Below are positions 1 to 8,541 of a DNA stretch of 64,000 nt, piece by piece; positions within the stretch are counted from its first letter, which is position 1; each line of letters opens with the position of its first letter. Under the pieces are notes generated by a model. The model ran no database searches and was not told where the DNA came from. It saw only the letters and a list, made by a program, of their open reading frames with translations. The translations under genes and the position numbers were made by a program. The DNA comes from Bacillota bacterium (GTDB lineage: Bacteria > Bacillota > Clostridia > Lachnospirales > Lachnospiraceae), in NCBI GenBank assembly GCA_023402845.1, contig JAEYFP010000011.1:15334-79333 (forward strand), given 5' to 3'.

Positions 1-45
1 GGGCCCTGATATAAAATCAGAAAACTGAAAACAAAACTTAGTTAC

Positions 46-2199
46 TCATAGAAGGCGCAATATCCGAACAGTATTTGCCACAATCATGCATACAACAATG
101 CCGGTCACCGTCGGTATGGCAAAGGAGATCAGCGTCCACTTGAAACTCTGTGTTTCTTTCTTAATCGTCAGGCAGGTGGTTCCGCAAGGCCAGTGCAGCA
201 GAGTAAACAGCATCGTGCACACCGCCGTCAGCCAGGTCCAGCCGTTATTCACAAATAGCGCATGCAATTCAGATAAACTGTCAAGCTCTGTCAGCGTTCC
301 CGCAGCCATATAGCTCATGATCATAACAGGCACCACAATTTCGTTAGCGGGAAATCCTAAAATAAACGCCATTAAAATATACCCATCCAAACCGATGAAT
401 CTGGCAAACGGATCAAGAAATCCGGCGCAATGAGCGAGAAGGCTCAAATCCCCCACTTCAATATTGGCCAGTATCCAGATAACAAGACCCGCGGGCGCAG
501 CAACAGCAACGGCCCTTCCGAGCACAAAAAGGGTACGGTCAAAAACCGAGCGCACAATTACCTTTCCAACCTGAGGACGGCGATAAGGGGGAAGCTCCAG
601 ATGAAATGAGGAAGGCATTCCCTTCAAAATCGTTTTTGATAAGATTCTTGATAGAAGAAGCGTTGCGGCAACGCCAAGTATGATTGTGCCCGTCAGCAGC
701 AGAGCTGAAATGACGGATTGAAATGCTCCGCTTACACTCCCGGCAAAAAACATGGTGATAACGGCAATCAGTGTCGGAAACCTTCCGTTGCAGGGCACGA
801 AGTTATTTGTAAGAATGGCGATCAGCCTCTCCCTCGGCGAGTCAATGATGCGGCATCCAATGACACCGCAGGCATTGCACCCAAATCCCATGCACATCGT
901 CAATGACTGTTTTCCGTGGGCACAGGCCTTGCGAAAAAAGTTATCCAGATTAAACGCAACGCGCGGCAGATATCCCAGATCCTCCAGCAATGTAAACAGG
1001 GGAAAGAAGATTGCCATCGGCGGAAGCATTACTGAAATCACCCATGCTAACGTTCGAAAAATACCATCCACAAGGATTCCACGTATCCAATCCGGTATGG
1101 ACAGCCAGATAAGAAACTGAGAAAGAGGTTCCTCCAACGAAAACAGACCGGCTGCCAGAAGACTGGAAGGAACATTGGCTCCCGTAATGGTAAACCAGAA
1201 AATACCAAGCAGCAGTGCAATCATAATCGGAATGCCGGTCAATTTTGAAGTGAGTATTTGATCGATTCTGCGGTCCCTCGCGGCATATTCCATCTTCTCA
1301 AACGTGACAGTATCCCGACAGATATTTTCGCATTCCTTTATAATTTTTGTTACCACTTGATCCCTCAGCTGCTCGGCAGAGATGCCTGCGTCCTCAAGAG
1401 AGCGTTTTGCATATTCAACCGTTTGGGCAATTTCATCATTCTGCAAAAGATCATAACCGAGATAGGTTCTCAGGGAGCAAAGCATGCTTTCATCTTTGTC
1501 AAGCAGCTTCAGAGCCACCCAACGGGTACTGATCCGATTCTGTAAAACAGCATCGAGTGCCGGTTTGATCAGATCAATGGCGGCCTCAATTTTTTCTCCG
1601 TAATGAATACACAATGGAATCTGTTCCGATCCGCTCTCTGTAAGTCCCTTCACCGCAGCTATCAGTTCATTCAGTCCCTTACCGGACCGCGCACTCGTAC
1701 CGATGACAGGAACCCCCAACCGGGAGCTGAGCACATTAAGATCAATACCGATTTTCTTCTTCTTTGCCTCATCCATCAGATTGACGCACAGCACAACCCT
1801 GCCGGTAATTTCCATTGTCTGCAGGACCAGATTCAGATTCCGTTCGAGGCAAGTGGCATCGGCCACTACTACTACGGCATCTGCTCCCCCAAAACAAATA
1901 AAATCCCGGGCGATTTCTTCCTCGGTTGAATTTGCCATCAGTGAATAGGTACCCGGAATATCCACCATGATAAAATTCATATCCTGATACCGATATCTTC
2001 CCTGGGCATTTACAACCGTTTTTCCCGGCCAATTGCCCGTGTGCTGCTTCAGCCCTGTCAACGCATTAAATACGGTACTTTTCCCCACATTAGGATTTCC
2101 GGCCAAAGCGATTACCTTATCAAGCGGTGTCCCTTTTTCGATCGTTAATCCACAGTGACTTAAGACTCCTGCTCCCGTCGATGTATTGGTTAGTCCCAT
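46..2199 (-). CDS. feoB: Ferrous iron transport protein B
   Basis: FeoB is the GTP-dependent inner-membrane permease for Fe(II). The 717-residue protein has an N-terminal G domain with a P-loop GNPNVGKST near residues 34-42, a G3 motif DIPGTYS near 80 and NLMD (G4) near 140. It is followed by a helical region and a polytopic membrane half with two Gate-like segments; the cysteine-containing stretch MGFGCNACG and the late LHWPCGTTC match FeoB transporter cores. The length is normal for bacterial FeoB. AGGAGG lies 9 bases before the ATG. It is the second gene after feoA, only 4 bases downstream. Iron-dependent control by the divergent DtxR-type regulator is inferred from position. Confidence 0.97.
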   Translation of the reverse strand: MGLTNTSTGAGVLSHCGLTIEKGTPLDKVIALAGNPNVGKSTVFNALTGLKQHTGNWPGKTVVNAQGRYRYQDMNFIMVDIPGTYSLMANSTEEEIARDFICFGGADAVVVVADATCLERNLNLVLQTMEITGRVVLCVNLMDEAKKKKIGIDLNVLSSRLGVPVIGTSARSGKGLNELIAAVKGLTESGSEQIPLCIHYGEKIEAAIDLIKPALDAVLQNRISTRWVALKLLDKDESMLCSLRTYLGYDLLQNDEIAQTVEYAKRSLEDAGISAEQLRDQVVTKIIKECENICRDTVTFEKMEYAARDRRIDQILTSKLTGIPIMIALLLGIFWFTITGANVPSSLLAAGLFSLEEPLSQFLIWLSIPDWIRGILVDGIFRTLAWVISVMLPPMAIFFPLFTLLEDLGYLPRVAFNLDNFFRKACAHGKQSLTMCMGFGCNACGVIGCRIIDSPRERLIAILTNNFVPCNGRFPTLIAVITMFFAGSVSGAFQSVISALLLTGTIILGVAATLLLSRILSKTILKGMPSSFHLELPPYRRPQVGKVIVRSVFDRTLFVLGRAVAVAAPAGLVIWILANIEVGDLSLLAHCAGFLDPFARFIGLDGYILMAFILGFPANEIVVPVMIMSYMAAGTLTELDSLSELHALFVNNGWTWLTAVCTMLFTLLHWPCGTTCLTIKKETQSFKWTLISFAIPTVTGIVVCMIVANTVRILRLL

Positions 2200-2203
2200 A
2201 CGC

Positions 2204-2461
2204 CTAATCCTCCTGAAATAATGTAATCATCGTTACCGTGATTTTTTCCGATACATCGGAACGCAGTGCAATAACCGCGCCCCGAATGAGATAAGCCACA
2301 GGATTGCCGGAAGGGCTTTTATACAGCGGTTCTATTTCGGTGCCGTCAATAATTCCCAAATCCAGCATACGCCTCCTGATGGTGCCGTCAGAGTTCAGGG
2401 CCGTAACACTTGCTTTTTTCCCTATTGGAAGTTTATTTAATGTTACTTGTGCAGTATTCAT
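2204..2461 (-). CDS. feoA: Ferrous iron transport protein A
   Basis: FeoA is a small cytoplasmic SH3-fold partner of FeoB. I place the start at the ATG of MNTAQVTLNKLPIG because GGGAGG lies 8 bases upstream; an in-frame extension of 13 codons has no such site. This gives 85 residues, typical for FeoA. The conserved pattern RRRMLDLGI...GTEIE is present near residues 43-58. It is co-transcribed with feoB. The divergent neighbour is a DtxR-family regulator, and the intergenic region holds two short inverted repeats. Confidence 0.93.
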   Translation of the reverse strand: MNTAQVTLNKLPIGKKASVTALNSDGTIRRRMLDLGIIDGTEIEPLYKSPSGNPVAYLIRGAVIALRSDVSEKITVTMITLFQED

Positions 2462-2510
2462 AATAAGATCCTCCCGAATTACATAGTTGGCTGTTTCCAT
2501 TGTTAGGGGA

Positions 2511-2556
2511 AGGAAACACCGTTTCCTACGACTAATTTATGAAACCAGATCATAAA
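2511..2556. promoter_or_regulatory. Two inverted repeats in the feoA/dtxR divergent region
   Basis: Seen directly: AGGAAAC-acc-GTTTCCT (2511-2527) and TTTATG-n9-CATAAA (2536-2556). Both lie between the divergent feoA and DtxR-type genes. Operators for an iron-sensing repressor would be expected here, but neither matches a DtxR/IdeR or MntR consensus well, so assignment as binding sites is inference. Confidence 0.4.
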
Positions 2557-2599
2557 GTGTTACAGATAGAGGACACTTTTTGCAGGGAGGGTAACTGCT

Positions 2600-3091
2600 A
2601 TGAGCAAGCAAACAGAAAATGAATTTCATACAGTTCGGGGATATCAGCTGAAAAAACAAAACGAGAGCGGACTCACGCCCGCTCTGGAAGATTATCTTGA
2701 AATGGTTTATCGGCTGTGTTTGGAGGAAAACTATACACGCATCAATAAACTTTCAGAAAACCTGCATGTCATGCCATCTTCCGCATCAAAGATGGTGGCA
2801 AGACTTGTAGACCTTAACTATTTAAATTATGACAGTCTCGGCAGCATCCTGCTGACTGAAGAAGGAAAAGTAACCGGCGGTTATCTGCTGAAACGTCATC
2901 AGATTCTGGAACACTTTTTCACATTAATCGGCAGTATCAATCCGTTGGAAGAAACGGAGCTGGTAGAGCATATGCTGTGTTCTTCCAGCGTGTTTAGAAT
3001 TCAGGCAATGCTGGAATTTTTTGCACAAAACCCTGACATTCATCAACAGCTAACGTCATTCCTGAACTCATCCGGCTCTTCTCCAGAATAA
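2600..3091 (+). CDS. DtxR/MntR-family metal-dependent transcriptional regulator
   Basis: A 163-residue protein with an N-terminal winged helix (about 25-90, LEDYLEMVYRL...NLHVMPSSASKMVARLVDLNYL...GSILLTEEGK) and a helical metal-binding/dimerisation domain containing KRHQILEHFF and ETELVEHMLC, the DtxR family pattern. No C-terminal SH3 domain is present, so it resembles MntR and short IdeR types. GGGAGGG precedes the ATG. It is divergent from feoAB, which suggests it senses Fe(II) and represses the transporter; the metal itself cannot be read from the sequence. Confidence 0.88.
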   Translation: MSKQTENEFHTVRGYQLKKQNESGLTPALEDYLEMVYRLCLEENYTRINKLSENLHVMPSSASKMVARLVDLNYLNYDSLGSILLTEEGKVTGGYLLKRHQILEHFFTLIGSINPLEETELVEHMLCSSSVFRIQAMLEFFAQNPDIHQQLTSFLNSSGSSPE

Positions 3092-3094
3092 TAC

Positions 3095-3517
3095 CTACCT
3101 ATCCAGAGAAAAGTTTTCCGTTTTCAGATCGCAATAACGCCTACCTTTTAAAGCTGTAAACTTCAGCACACAGTAATCAGGATCAGCTGCTCCCTGCTTA
3201 TAATACATGCTGTCACCCGTACGCCATATTTCCTTCTTGATTTCTTCATCCTGCAAGACCTCCATGATTCCGGACAGCATGACACCTTCGTAGCGGAAAC
3301 GACCTCTGCGATAAAAATAAATGCTTGCTTTCGGATTTTTCATAAATTGCTGCGCACGCATAGAAGAAGTGTTTGTTGTGAAATAAAAACAATCCCCTTC
3401 TATTTTCCTCGGCGCAAACATTGCTTTCATATTCGGACAGCCTTCCTCATCTACGGAAGCTACAAAAGCTGTCTTTTGTTCCCTGATAAATTCATAAATC
3501 TGTTCCTTTGTCTTCAT
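3095..3517 (-). CDS. Pyridoxamine 5'-phosphate oxidase-family (FMN-binding split barrel) protein
   Basis: A 140-residue single-domain protein of the FMN-binding split-barrel superfamily. It starts KTAFVASVDEEGCPNMKAMFAP, then FYFTTNTSSMRAQQFMKNPKASIYFY, the usual pattern in which a flavin-phosphate contact region is followed by the KNPKAS strand. Members bind flavin or F420 and act as small reductases or oxidases; the substrate is unknown. AGGAGG lies just before the ATG. It lies one base downstream of a MarR-type regulator gene and is probably co-transcribed with it. Confidence 0.85.
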   Translation of the reverse strand: MKTKEQIYEFIREQKTAFVASVDEEGCPNMKAMFAPRKIEGDCFYFTTNTSSMRAQQFMKNPKASIYFYRRGRFRYEGVMLSGIMEVLQDEEIKKEIWRTGDSMYYKQGAADPDYCVLKFTALKGRRYCDLKTENFSLDR

Positions 3518-3994
3518 TCAAAGCTCCTCCTTAAATAAAAGTATGCTGCCCTCATCTTTGCAGGTATGCTCGGCCTCTGTCAGCGTATTCCGTATTCTGA
3601 AAAGGAAGCTCTCAAATGTTTTTTGCTCTTCCTCTGAAAAGCCCAGGTAAAATAGTGCATTCATCTGCTGAGAAACGGTTTCATAGCTTTTTTGCAGGGA
3701 CACAGCATAATCTGTAAGTGAAATAATGGTTTGACGCCGGTTACCGGGATTGATACTTCTTTCCAGAATGCCCTTTCTGACCATACCGTCTACTACGACA
3801 GAAACGGTATTCTTTGCAAGAGATGTTCTGCTGCTGATCTCGCTGACTGTCAGGTTGTCTTCCTTCCACAAAACAAACAGAATCCGCCCTTGTCCGCCGC
3901 TGATTTCTATACCGTTTTTCAACAGAAGCCTTTCAAAAACCCTATCCTGAAGCTGTTTGATCTGTGTAATATAAAACCCGCCTTTTGTCTCCAA
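3518..3994 (-). CDS. MarR-family transcriptional regulator
   Basis: A 158-residue winged-helix regulator. The helix-turn-helix is near residues 48-72 (LTVSEISSRTSLAKNTVSVVV), followed by a wing with ERSINPGNRRQTIISLT, the MarR signature in which the usual D-R is NR. The start is a TTG at 3994, chosen because AGGAGA lies 8 bases upstream and no in-frame ATG occurs nearby. The promoter overlaps a 12-bp perfect palindrome, which suggests autorepression of this gene and the flavoprotein gene behind it. The ligand is unknown. Confidence 0.87.
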   Translation of the reverse strand: METKGGFYITQIKQLQDRVFERLLLKNGIEISGGQGRILFVLWKEDNLTVSEISSRTSLAKNTVSVVVDGMVRKGILERSINPGNRRQTIISLTDYAVSLQKSYETVSQQMNALFYLGFSEEEQKTFESFLFRIRNTLTEAEHTCKDEGSILLFKEEL

Positions 3995-4022
3995 TTAATC
4001 TTCTCCTGTCCTAATAGAACAT

Positions 4023-4062
4023 TTCTATATAGAACATTACCATAAATTATTTCTGAAAGCAA
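4023..4062 (-). promoter_or_regulatory. Promoter and palindromic operator of the MarR-type operon
   Basis: On the minus strand TTGCTT (4057-4062) and TAATGT (4034-4039) are separated by 17 bases. The -10 abuts the perfect palindrome TTCTATATAGAA (4023-4034), with a second half-like AGAACATT beside it. This is the expected arrangement for MarR autorepression, but binding is inferred. Confidence 0.6.
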
Positions 4063-4105
4063 CCTCTTTTTCTTAATAAAGCATTGGCAATCAAACCAAC
4101 TTTAT

Positions 4106-4133
4106 AATTCTATGTTATTCTGTTTATAGAATT
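4106..4133. promoter_or_regulatory. Inverted repeat upstream of the AraC-type gene
   Basis: AATTCTAT (4106-4113) and ATAGAATT (4126-4133) form a perfect 8-bp inverted repeat ending 52 bases before the AraC-type start codon. It could be an operator; no clear promoter was assigned. Confidence 0.35.
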
Positions 4134-4185
4134 GCGGGAAAAAGTTTCTTTTGACCCCAATATCTTTATAAAGGAGGTGTTACCT

Positions 4186-5115
4186 ATGTACGCATGGGAA
4201 CAAATACAGGTGTCCGTAGACTATATCGAGGAACATCTTGCAGAAGAAATCAAAATTGAAAATTTGGCGAAGCTGGCATCCTTATCTCAATTTTATTATC
4301 AGAGATTATTCAGCCGCTTAGTACAAAAACCGGTGAATGAATATATTAAACTTCGCCGTCTTGCTCACGCAGCCGAGGAGTTAACCGGTGGTAATGAGCG
4401 GATCTTGGATATCGCCTTAAAGTGCGGATTTTCTTCTCATGAAACACTGACGAGAGCATTCAAAGATACCTTTGGAATGACCCCCGAGGGATACCGCTCG
4501 CGCCCTGTCCGGCTGAACAATTTTATCAAACCGCAGCTTCTGTTAAATTATACTCTTGTTGATGAAGGGGTCCCTTTCATTGCCGATGATATCATACTCG
4601 AAGTAGCCCGGCAGCATCTTTCCTCATCTCAATTTTTTATTGGTATGACTGTGGAAGAACCTTTCGATCAAATGCCCGGCGGAGGATCCACCGGAGTTGA
4701 TGTGCTCGGAACGTTATGGGATGCCTTTCATAACAGCAAGCCGGCCATTCCTTTTATAAAAGAGAACGGCGATGAGCTGGGTGTGATGTATGCAGGAACA
4801 AGAGACGGGTATTACCGCTATTTTGCGGGAGCCGAAGCTACGACAGATCAGGCCCCGGAAGGCTTTTCATCATGGGAATTAAAAGAAGGGGAATATATTG
4901 TCTGCTCCTTTGAAGCAGAGGACTTCGAACACCTTGTTATGGATGCCGTTTATAAGGCTCATAAATATCTGTTTGAAACATGGCTTCCAAACCATAAGCT
5001 GCTCCCCGCAGCCTTTGCGGTGGAGCGGTACGCAAGCCACAGTCCTGAAACAACTTGCATGGAGGTATGGGTTATGCCTGTCAAGGAAACAAATTTGAAT
5101 GCTAATCTTCCCTAG
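4186..5115 (+). CDS. AraC-family regulator with GyrI-like effector-binding domain
   Basis: A 309-residue regulator. Residues 1-105 form the double helix-turn-helix AraC domain, with FYYQRLFSRLV and the second HTH ILDIALKCGFSSHETLTRAFKD followed by FGMTPEGYR. The C-terminal half (about 130-300) resembles GyrI/SOUL-like drug-binding domains (SSWELKEGEYIVCSFEAE; final EVWVMPVK). The start is the ATG at 4186 behind AAGGAGG; an upstream in-frame TTG has no binding site. It resembles regulators of the Rob/BltR type that sense small hydrophobic compounds. The target is not evident. Its end overlaps the convergent prfA by 4 bases. Confidence 0.88.
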   Translation: MYAWEQIQVSVDYIEEHLAEEIKIENLAKLASLSQFYYQRLFSRLVQKPVNEYIKLRRLAHAAEELTGGNERILDIALKCGFSSHETLTRAFKDTFGMTPEGYRSRPVRLNNFIKPQLLLNYTLVDEGVPFIADDIILEVARQHLSSSQFFIGMTVEEPFDQMPGGGSTGVDVLGTLWDAFHNSKPAIPFIKENGDELGVMYAGTRDGYYRYFAGAEATTDQAPEGFSSWELKEGEYIVCSFEAEDFEHLVMDAVYKAHKYLFETWLPNHKLLPAAFAVERYASHSPETTCMEVWVMPVKETNLNANLP

Positions 5116-6185
5116 ATTTCATTCATCTTCGCTAATTTCATACTCTGGTCAGCGGCAATACAGGCATCCAGAATTTCCTGAAGATCACCGTTTAAAACCT
5201 TATCCAGCTTATAAAGTGTCAAATTGATACGGTGATCGGTCACACGGCCCTGCGGAAAGTTATAGGTGCGGATCTTTTCGGAACGGTCACCGGTTCCGAT
5301 CTGACTGCGCCTTGCCTGTGCCTCGGCGTCATGCGCCTTCTGACATTCGATATCATACAATTTCGCCCGCAGAAGTGCAAATGCCTTTGCCTTATTTTGC
5401 AGCTGTGATTTTTCCGTCTGGCTGTACACGACAATTCCGGTAGGATAATGCGTCAAACGCACCGCCGAATCCGTCGTATTAACACATTGACCGCCATTTC
5501 CTGAGGCACGCATCACATCAATGCGAATATCCTTCTCTTCGATCTGGACATCCACCTCCTCTGCCTCCGGCATCACCGCAACCGTAATGGTTGATGTATG
5601 AATACGCCCGCCGGACTCAGTCTCCGGCACACGCTGCACACGATGAACACCGCTCTCGTATTTCATTACGGAATAGGCACCCTGTCCCGTAAGCATAAAC
5701 GTTACGCTCTTCATCCCTCCGATGCCGATCTCTTCAACCTCCATTGTTTCGATCTTCCAGCGGCGGCTTTCCGCATAATGCACATACATCCTGTAAATTT
5801 CCGCAGCAAACAGCGCTGCTTCATCCCCGCCTGCACCGGCACGGATTTCCACAATTACATTTTTATCGTCATTCGGATCTTTGGGCAAAAGGAGAATCTT
5901 CATTTCGGTCTCAAGCTCCTCAACACGCTTTTTTGAGGCTGCAAGTTCCTCCTTGAGCATTTCTCTCATTTCCTCATCATTTTCTTCATTCAGCATGGAA
6001 AGACTGTCCTCTATATCCTGCTTGCATTTTTTATATTCCCGATAGGCATTGACTATCGGAGTCAAATCGCTCTGTTCTTTCATCAATGCACGGAAACGCT
6101 GCTGATTATCAGTCACTGTCGGCTCATTCAGCTCACCCATAATTTCCTCATATCTGATTAATAAATCCTCTAACCTGTCAAACAT
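5112..6185 (-). CDS. prfA: Peptide chain release factor 1
   Basis: RF1 recognises UAA and UAG and triggers hydrolysis of peptidyl-tRNA. The 357-residue protein has the coiled N-terminal domain 1, then GAGGDEA, the anticodon-like loop region (SGGRIHTSTITVAV), and the catalytic GGQ in SGNGGQCVNTTDSAVR. A C-terminal basic KSQLQNKAKAFALLRAKLY follows. The length and motif order match RF1, not RF2. It is last in the rho-rpmE-DUF1385-prmC-prfA operon, directly after the methyltransferase that modifies its GGQ glutamine. Confidence 0.97.
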   Translation of the reverse strand: MFDRLEDLLIRYEEIMGELNEPTVTDNQQRFRALMKEQSDLTPIVNAYREYKKCKQDIEDSLSMLNEENDEEMREMLKEELAASKKRVEELETEMKILLLPKDPNDDKNVIVEIRAGAGGDEAALFAAEIYRMYVHYAESRRWKIETMEVEEIGIGGMKSVTFMLTGQGAYSVMKYESGVHRVQRVPETESGGRIHTSTITVAVMPEAEEVDVQIEEKDIRIDVMRASGNGGQCVNTTDSAVRLTHYPTGIVVYSQTEKSQLQNKAKAFALLRAKLYDIECQKAHDAEAQARRSQIGTGDRSEKIRTYNFPQGRVTDHRINLTLYKLDKVLNGDLQEILDACIAADQSMKLAKMNEI

Positions 6186-6248
6186 TTCTTTCCTCCGTCA
6201 CAAAGCGGACAAGTCCGCTCAAACTGTCTAATCCATCCGCTGCCAGGG

Positions 6249-7088
6249 TCACTCCGTCTTCGTCCCGCATACGACCCGGTCAAGGCCTGCCAGATCCTTT
6301 ACAATTCTTATCTGATCAAATCCGTTTTCACGCATAATGGCACATACCTGCCCACCCTGGTCATATCCGATCTCAAACAGCAGCTTTCCCCCGCGCACCA
6401 GATAATTCCGGGATTCCCTGCTGATTTTTCTGTAAAAATAAAGACCGTCTTCTCTGCCGTCCAACGCCAGTACAGGTTCATGCAGACGAACTTCCTCCAT
6501 CAGCGTTTCAATTTCCTTTGTACGAATATAGGGCGGATTAGATACGATCACGTCAAACTTTTGCACGGGAAGCTTCTCAAATAAATCACTTTTCACAAAA
6601 GTGACCGGCATCTGATGATACGCTGCATTCTGTTTTGCGATGGCAAGCGCCTCCCCGGATAAATCCACTGCGGTTCCGACAAGCTCGTTTTTATATTTCA
6701 TGAGACTGATCAAAATACAGCCGGTACCCGTACATAAATCCAACACACGCATACCGTCCATCGTTTCAATCATAGCCTCTTCCACAAGGCATTCCGTATC
6801 CTGCCTCGGTATCAGCACCTGTTCATTGACCGCAAAACGCAGTCCCATAAATTCTTGAAAACCCGTCAGCTGCTGAAGCGGAACATGGGATGCCCGCTTT
6901 TCAAGCAAAGCCGTATACCGGCTTTCCTGTTCTGCCGCAACTGGTTTATCTCCATGCGCCAGCAGATCATTTCGATCCGTACCCATGACAAACTCAAGTA
7001 AAAGCCGGGCATCTAAAGATGCCTCCGCAATACCGCTCTTAAGCAGCCTTTTCTCGCCGCTTTTATATAGCTCACGGTAACTTTGCAT
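6249..7088 (-). CDS. prmC: Release factor glutamine N5-methyltransferase
   Basis: PrmC methylates the GGQ glutamine of release factors 1 and 2. The protein has the helical N-terminal domain (about 1-75, including SLDARLLLEFVMG) and a Rossmann methyltransferase domain with VLDLCTGTGCILISL (SAM site) and the catalytic NPPYIRT. I prefer the start at MQSYRELYKSG (7088, 279 residues), since family members start near this motif; an ATG/GTG ten codons upstream is also open. It overlaps the end of the DUF1385 gene by 17 bases. Confidence 0.95.
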   Translation of the reverse strand: MQSYRELYKSGEKRLLKSGIAEASLDARLLLEFVMGTDRNDLLAHGDKPVAAEQESRYTALLEKRASHVPLQQLTGFQEFMGLRFAVNEQVLIPRQDTECLVEEAMIETMDGMRVLDLCTGTGCILISLMKYKNELVGTAVDLSGEALAIAKQNAAYHQMPVTFVKSDLFEKLPVQKFDVIVSNPPYIRTKEIETLMEEVRLHEPVLALDGREDGLYFYRKISRESRNYLVRGGKLLFEIGYDQGGQVCAIMRENGFDQIRIVKDLAGLDRVVCGTKTE

Positions 7089-8073
7089 CTGATTCGCTGC
7101 CTTCCGTTTCATAACCAAATTCGTCTCTCAAATAGGTCCGCCAATCAAATACAGCTTCTACCGCCGCGATCGCGACCTCGATCATTTCGTCCTCCGGCTC
7201 CTTTGTCGTCAGCTTCTGCAGCCACATGCCGGGAGCAGATAAGATCTTGATAATCAAGCTGCTGCTCCTGCCCGCAAGCCGGATAATTTCATAAGAAAGA
7301 CTGGCAATCACCGGAATCAAAAGAAGCCTGACTACAACTCGCATAATCGGGTCTTCCACACGAATAAAAATAAACAGGACGACACTGATAAATATTACAA
7401 AAAACAGGAAGCTCGTTCCGCAGCGCTTATGCTGTCTCGATGACTTTCTGACATTTTCAACCGTAAGCGGATATGCCTTTTCAATGCAGTTAATGCATTT
7501 ATGCTCCGCACCATGGTACATGAAAACCCGCCTGATATCCTTCATACAGGAGATTCCTACAATATATAATACAAAGATCACAATTCTGATGCAGCCCTCC
7601 ATAATCGCTATGACTGTATCTGATACAATCCATTGTTTCAAAAGCTGCGCAAGAAAATAAGGCAGCAGCATAAATAAGCCGATTGCGAGCAAGACGGATA
7701 GAAATACGGTAAAGCCTGTCAATATTTTTTCCGCACTGTCGCCAAACAGTCTGTCAATCGGTTTCTGCTTCTGCTTTTTCTTCTCATCCACCTCTTCATA
7801 AAATGAGGCCGAGTATGTCAGGGTTCTGACTCCCAGAATCATGGAATCAATGAAATTAAATACGCCTCTGATAAACGGGATTTTCGTCAGGCGTTCGCTT
7901 GGTGCAAAGGATTCAAATTCCTCCAGCACGACTTCGATCTCGTTGCTCGGCGTCCGAACCGCAATCGAATATTTATCCTTATTCTTCATCATAATACCTT
8001 CGATGACTGCCTGACCGCCGATTCCGGAATACCGTTCCCGCTTCTTCTTTTTCTTACCGCTTCTTTTCGCCAT
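7072..8073 (-). CDS. DUF1385 membrane protein (YqhQ-like)
   Basis: A 333-residue protein of the DUF1385 family, to which Bacillus subtilis YqhQ belongs; biochemical function is not established. Residues 1-16 are strongly basic (KRSGKKKKKRERYSG), then comes the family signature GGQAVIEGIMM near residues 17-27. Four or more hydrophobic segments lie in the middle (starting about 100, 140, 205, 230), and the conserved FMYHGAEHKCINCIEKAYPLT sits between them. The start at 8073 is supported by GAGGAAAATAAT before ATG. The gene sits in the rho-prfA operon, an arrangement typical of Lachnospiraceae. Confidence 0.9.
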   Translation of the reverse strand: MAKRSGKKKKKRERYSGIGGQAVIEGIMMKNKDKYSIAVRTPSNEIEVVLEEFESFAPSERLTKIPFIRGVFNFIDSMILGVRTLTYSASFYEEVDEKKKQKQKPIDRLFGDSAEKILTGFTVFLSVLLAIGLFMLLPYFLAQLLKQWIVSDTVIAIMEGCIRIVIFVLYIVGISCMKDIRRVFMYHGAEHKCINCIEKAYPLTVENVRKSSRQHKRCGTSFLFFVIFISVVLFIFIRVEDPIMRVVVRLLLIPVIASLSYEIIRLAGRSSSLIIKILSAPGMWLQKLTTKEPEDEMIEVAIAAVEAVFDWRTYLRDEFGYETEGSESDAKLP

Positions 8074-8106
8074 ATTATTTTCCTCAAATTGTACGCCGAT
8101 GCACAT

Positions 8107-8467
8107 AAATCTTTATAGAGAATCTGTATACAGATTCTCTATGCGCGCGAGCAGTGCCGTTTACGGCATAATCCCGCTCTGCGAGCTGCGCATAACATTT
8201 TTATAGAGAATCTGTGTACAGATTCTCCGCGCGCAAGCAGTACCGTCTACGACATACTTCCATTCTGCGAGCTACGCATAATACCTTATATATAGGATCT
8301 GCGTACAGATTCTCTCCGCGCGCGAGCAGTACCGTCTACGGTATCATTCCGCTCTGCGAGCTGCGCATAACACTTTATATAGAGAATCTGTGTACAGATT
8401 CTCTCCGCGCGCGAGCAGTGCCGTTTACGGCATAATCCCGCTCTGCGAGCTGCGCATAATACTTTTA
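8107..8467. repeat. Tandem array of four composite palindromic repeat units (86-89 bp)
   Basis: Seen directly: the marker CATAA recurs at 8104, 8191, 8277, 8366 and 8455, a period of 86-89 bases. Each unit carries a palindrome of the type AGAATCTGTRTACAGATTCT, then a GC-rich part GCGCGAGCAGTRCCGT-TACGGYA and CTCTGCGAGCTGCGCATAA. Units 1 and 4 are nearly identical, while 2 and 3 vary slightly. The array lies between rpmE and the DUF1385 gene inside one operon, so the transcript must contain it. It is not a CRISPR: there are no unique spacers. It belongs to the same structural family as the repeats at 55.6 and 63.8 kb. Confidence 0.9.
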
Positions 8468-8502
8468 TTTAATAGGAAATTCTTCGAAATTTCCTATTAA
8501 AT
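8468..8502. repeat. Perfect 15-bp stem palindrome of the TAGGAAATT type
   Basis: ATTTAATAGGAAATT, a 6-base loop CTTCGA and the exact complement AATTTCCTATTAAAT. The arms match the hairpin used in the 55.6 and 63.8 kb repeats rather than the AGAATCTG hairpin of the adjoining array, so the two repeat types meet here. Confidence 0.85.
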
Positions 8503-8532
8503 AAAGGTTGAGATTTAAAAACCTCAACCTTT
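8503..8532 (-). terminator. Hairpin after rpmE, probable intrinsic terminator
   Basis: A perfect 10-bp stem AAAGGTTGAG/CTCAACCTTT with a 10-base loop lies 10 bases after the rpmE stop. Read on the minus strand it runs into TTTATTTAAT, a modest U-rich tail. Some readthrough into DUF1385 is likely since no other promoter was found there. Confidence 0.6.
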
Positions 8533-8541
8533 CCAATCTCA

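Noticed and set aside
1..45. Terminator after feoB
   Set aside because: Only a 5-bp stem CTGAT/ATCAG is visible before the window edge; too weak to call.
8107..8467. Possible CRISPR array
   Set aside because: The units repeat along their full length and have no unique spacers; no cas genes are near.
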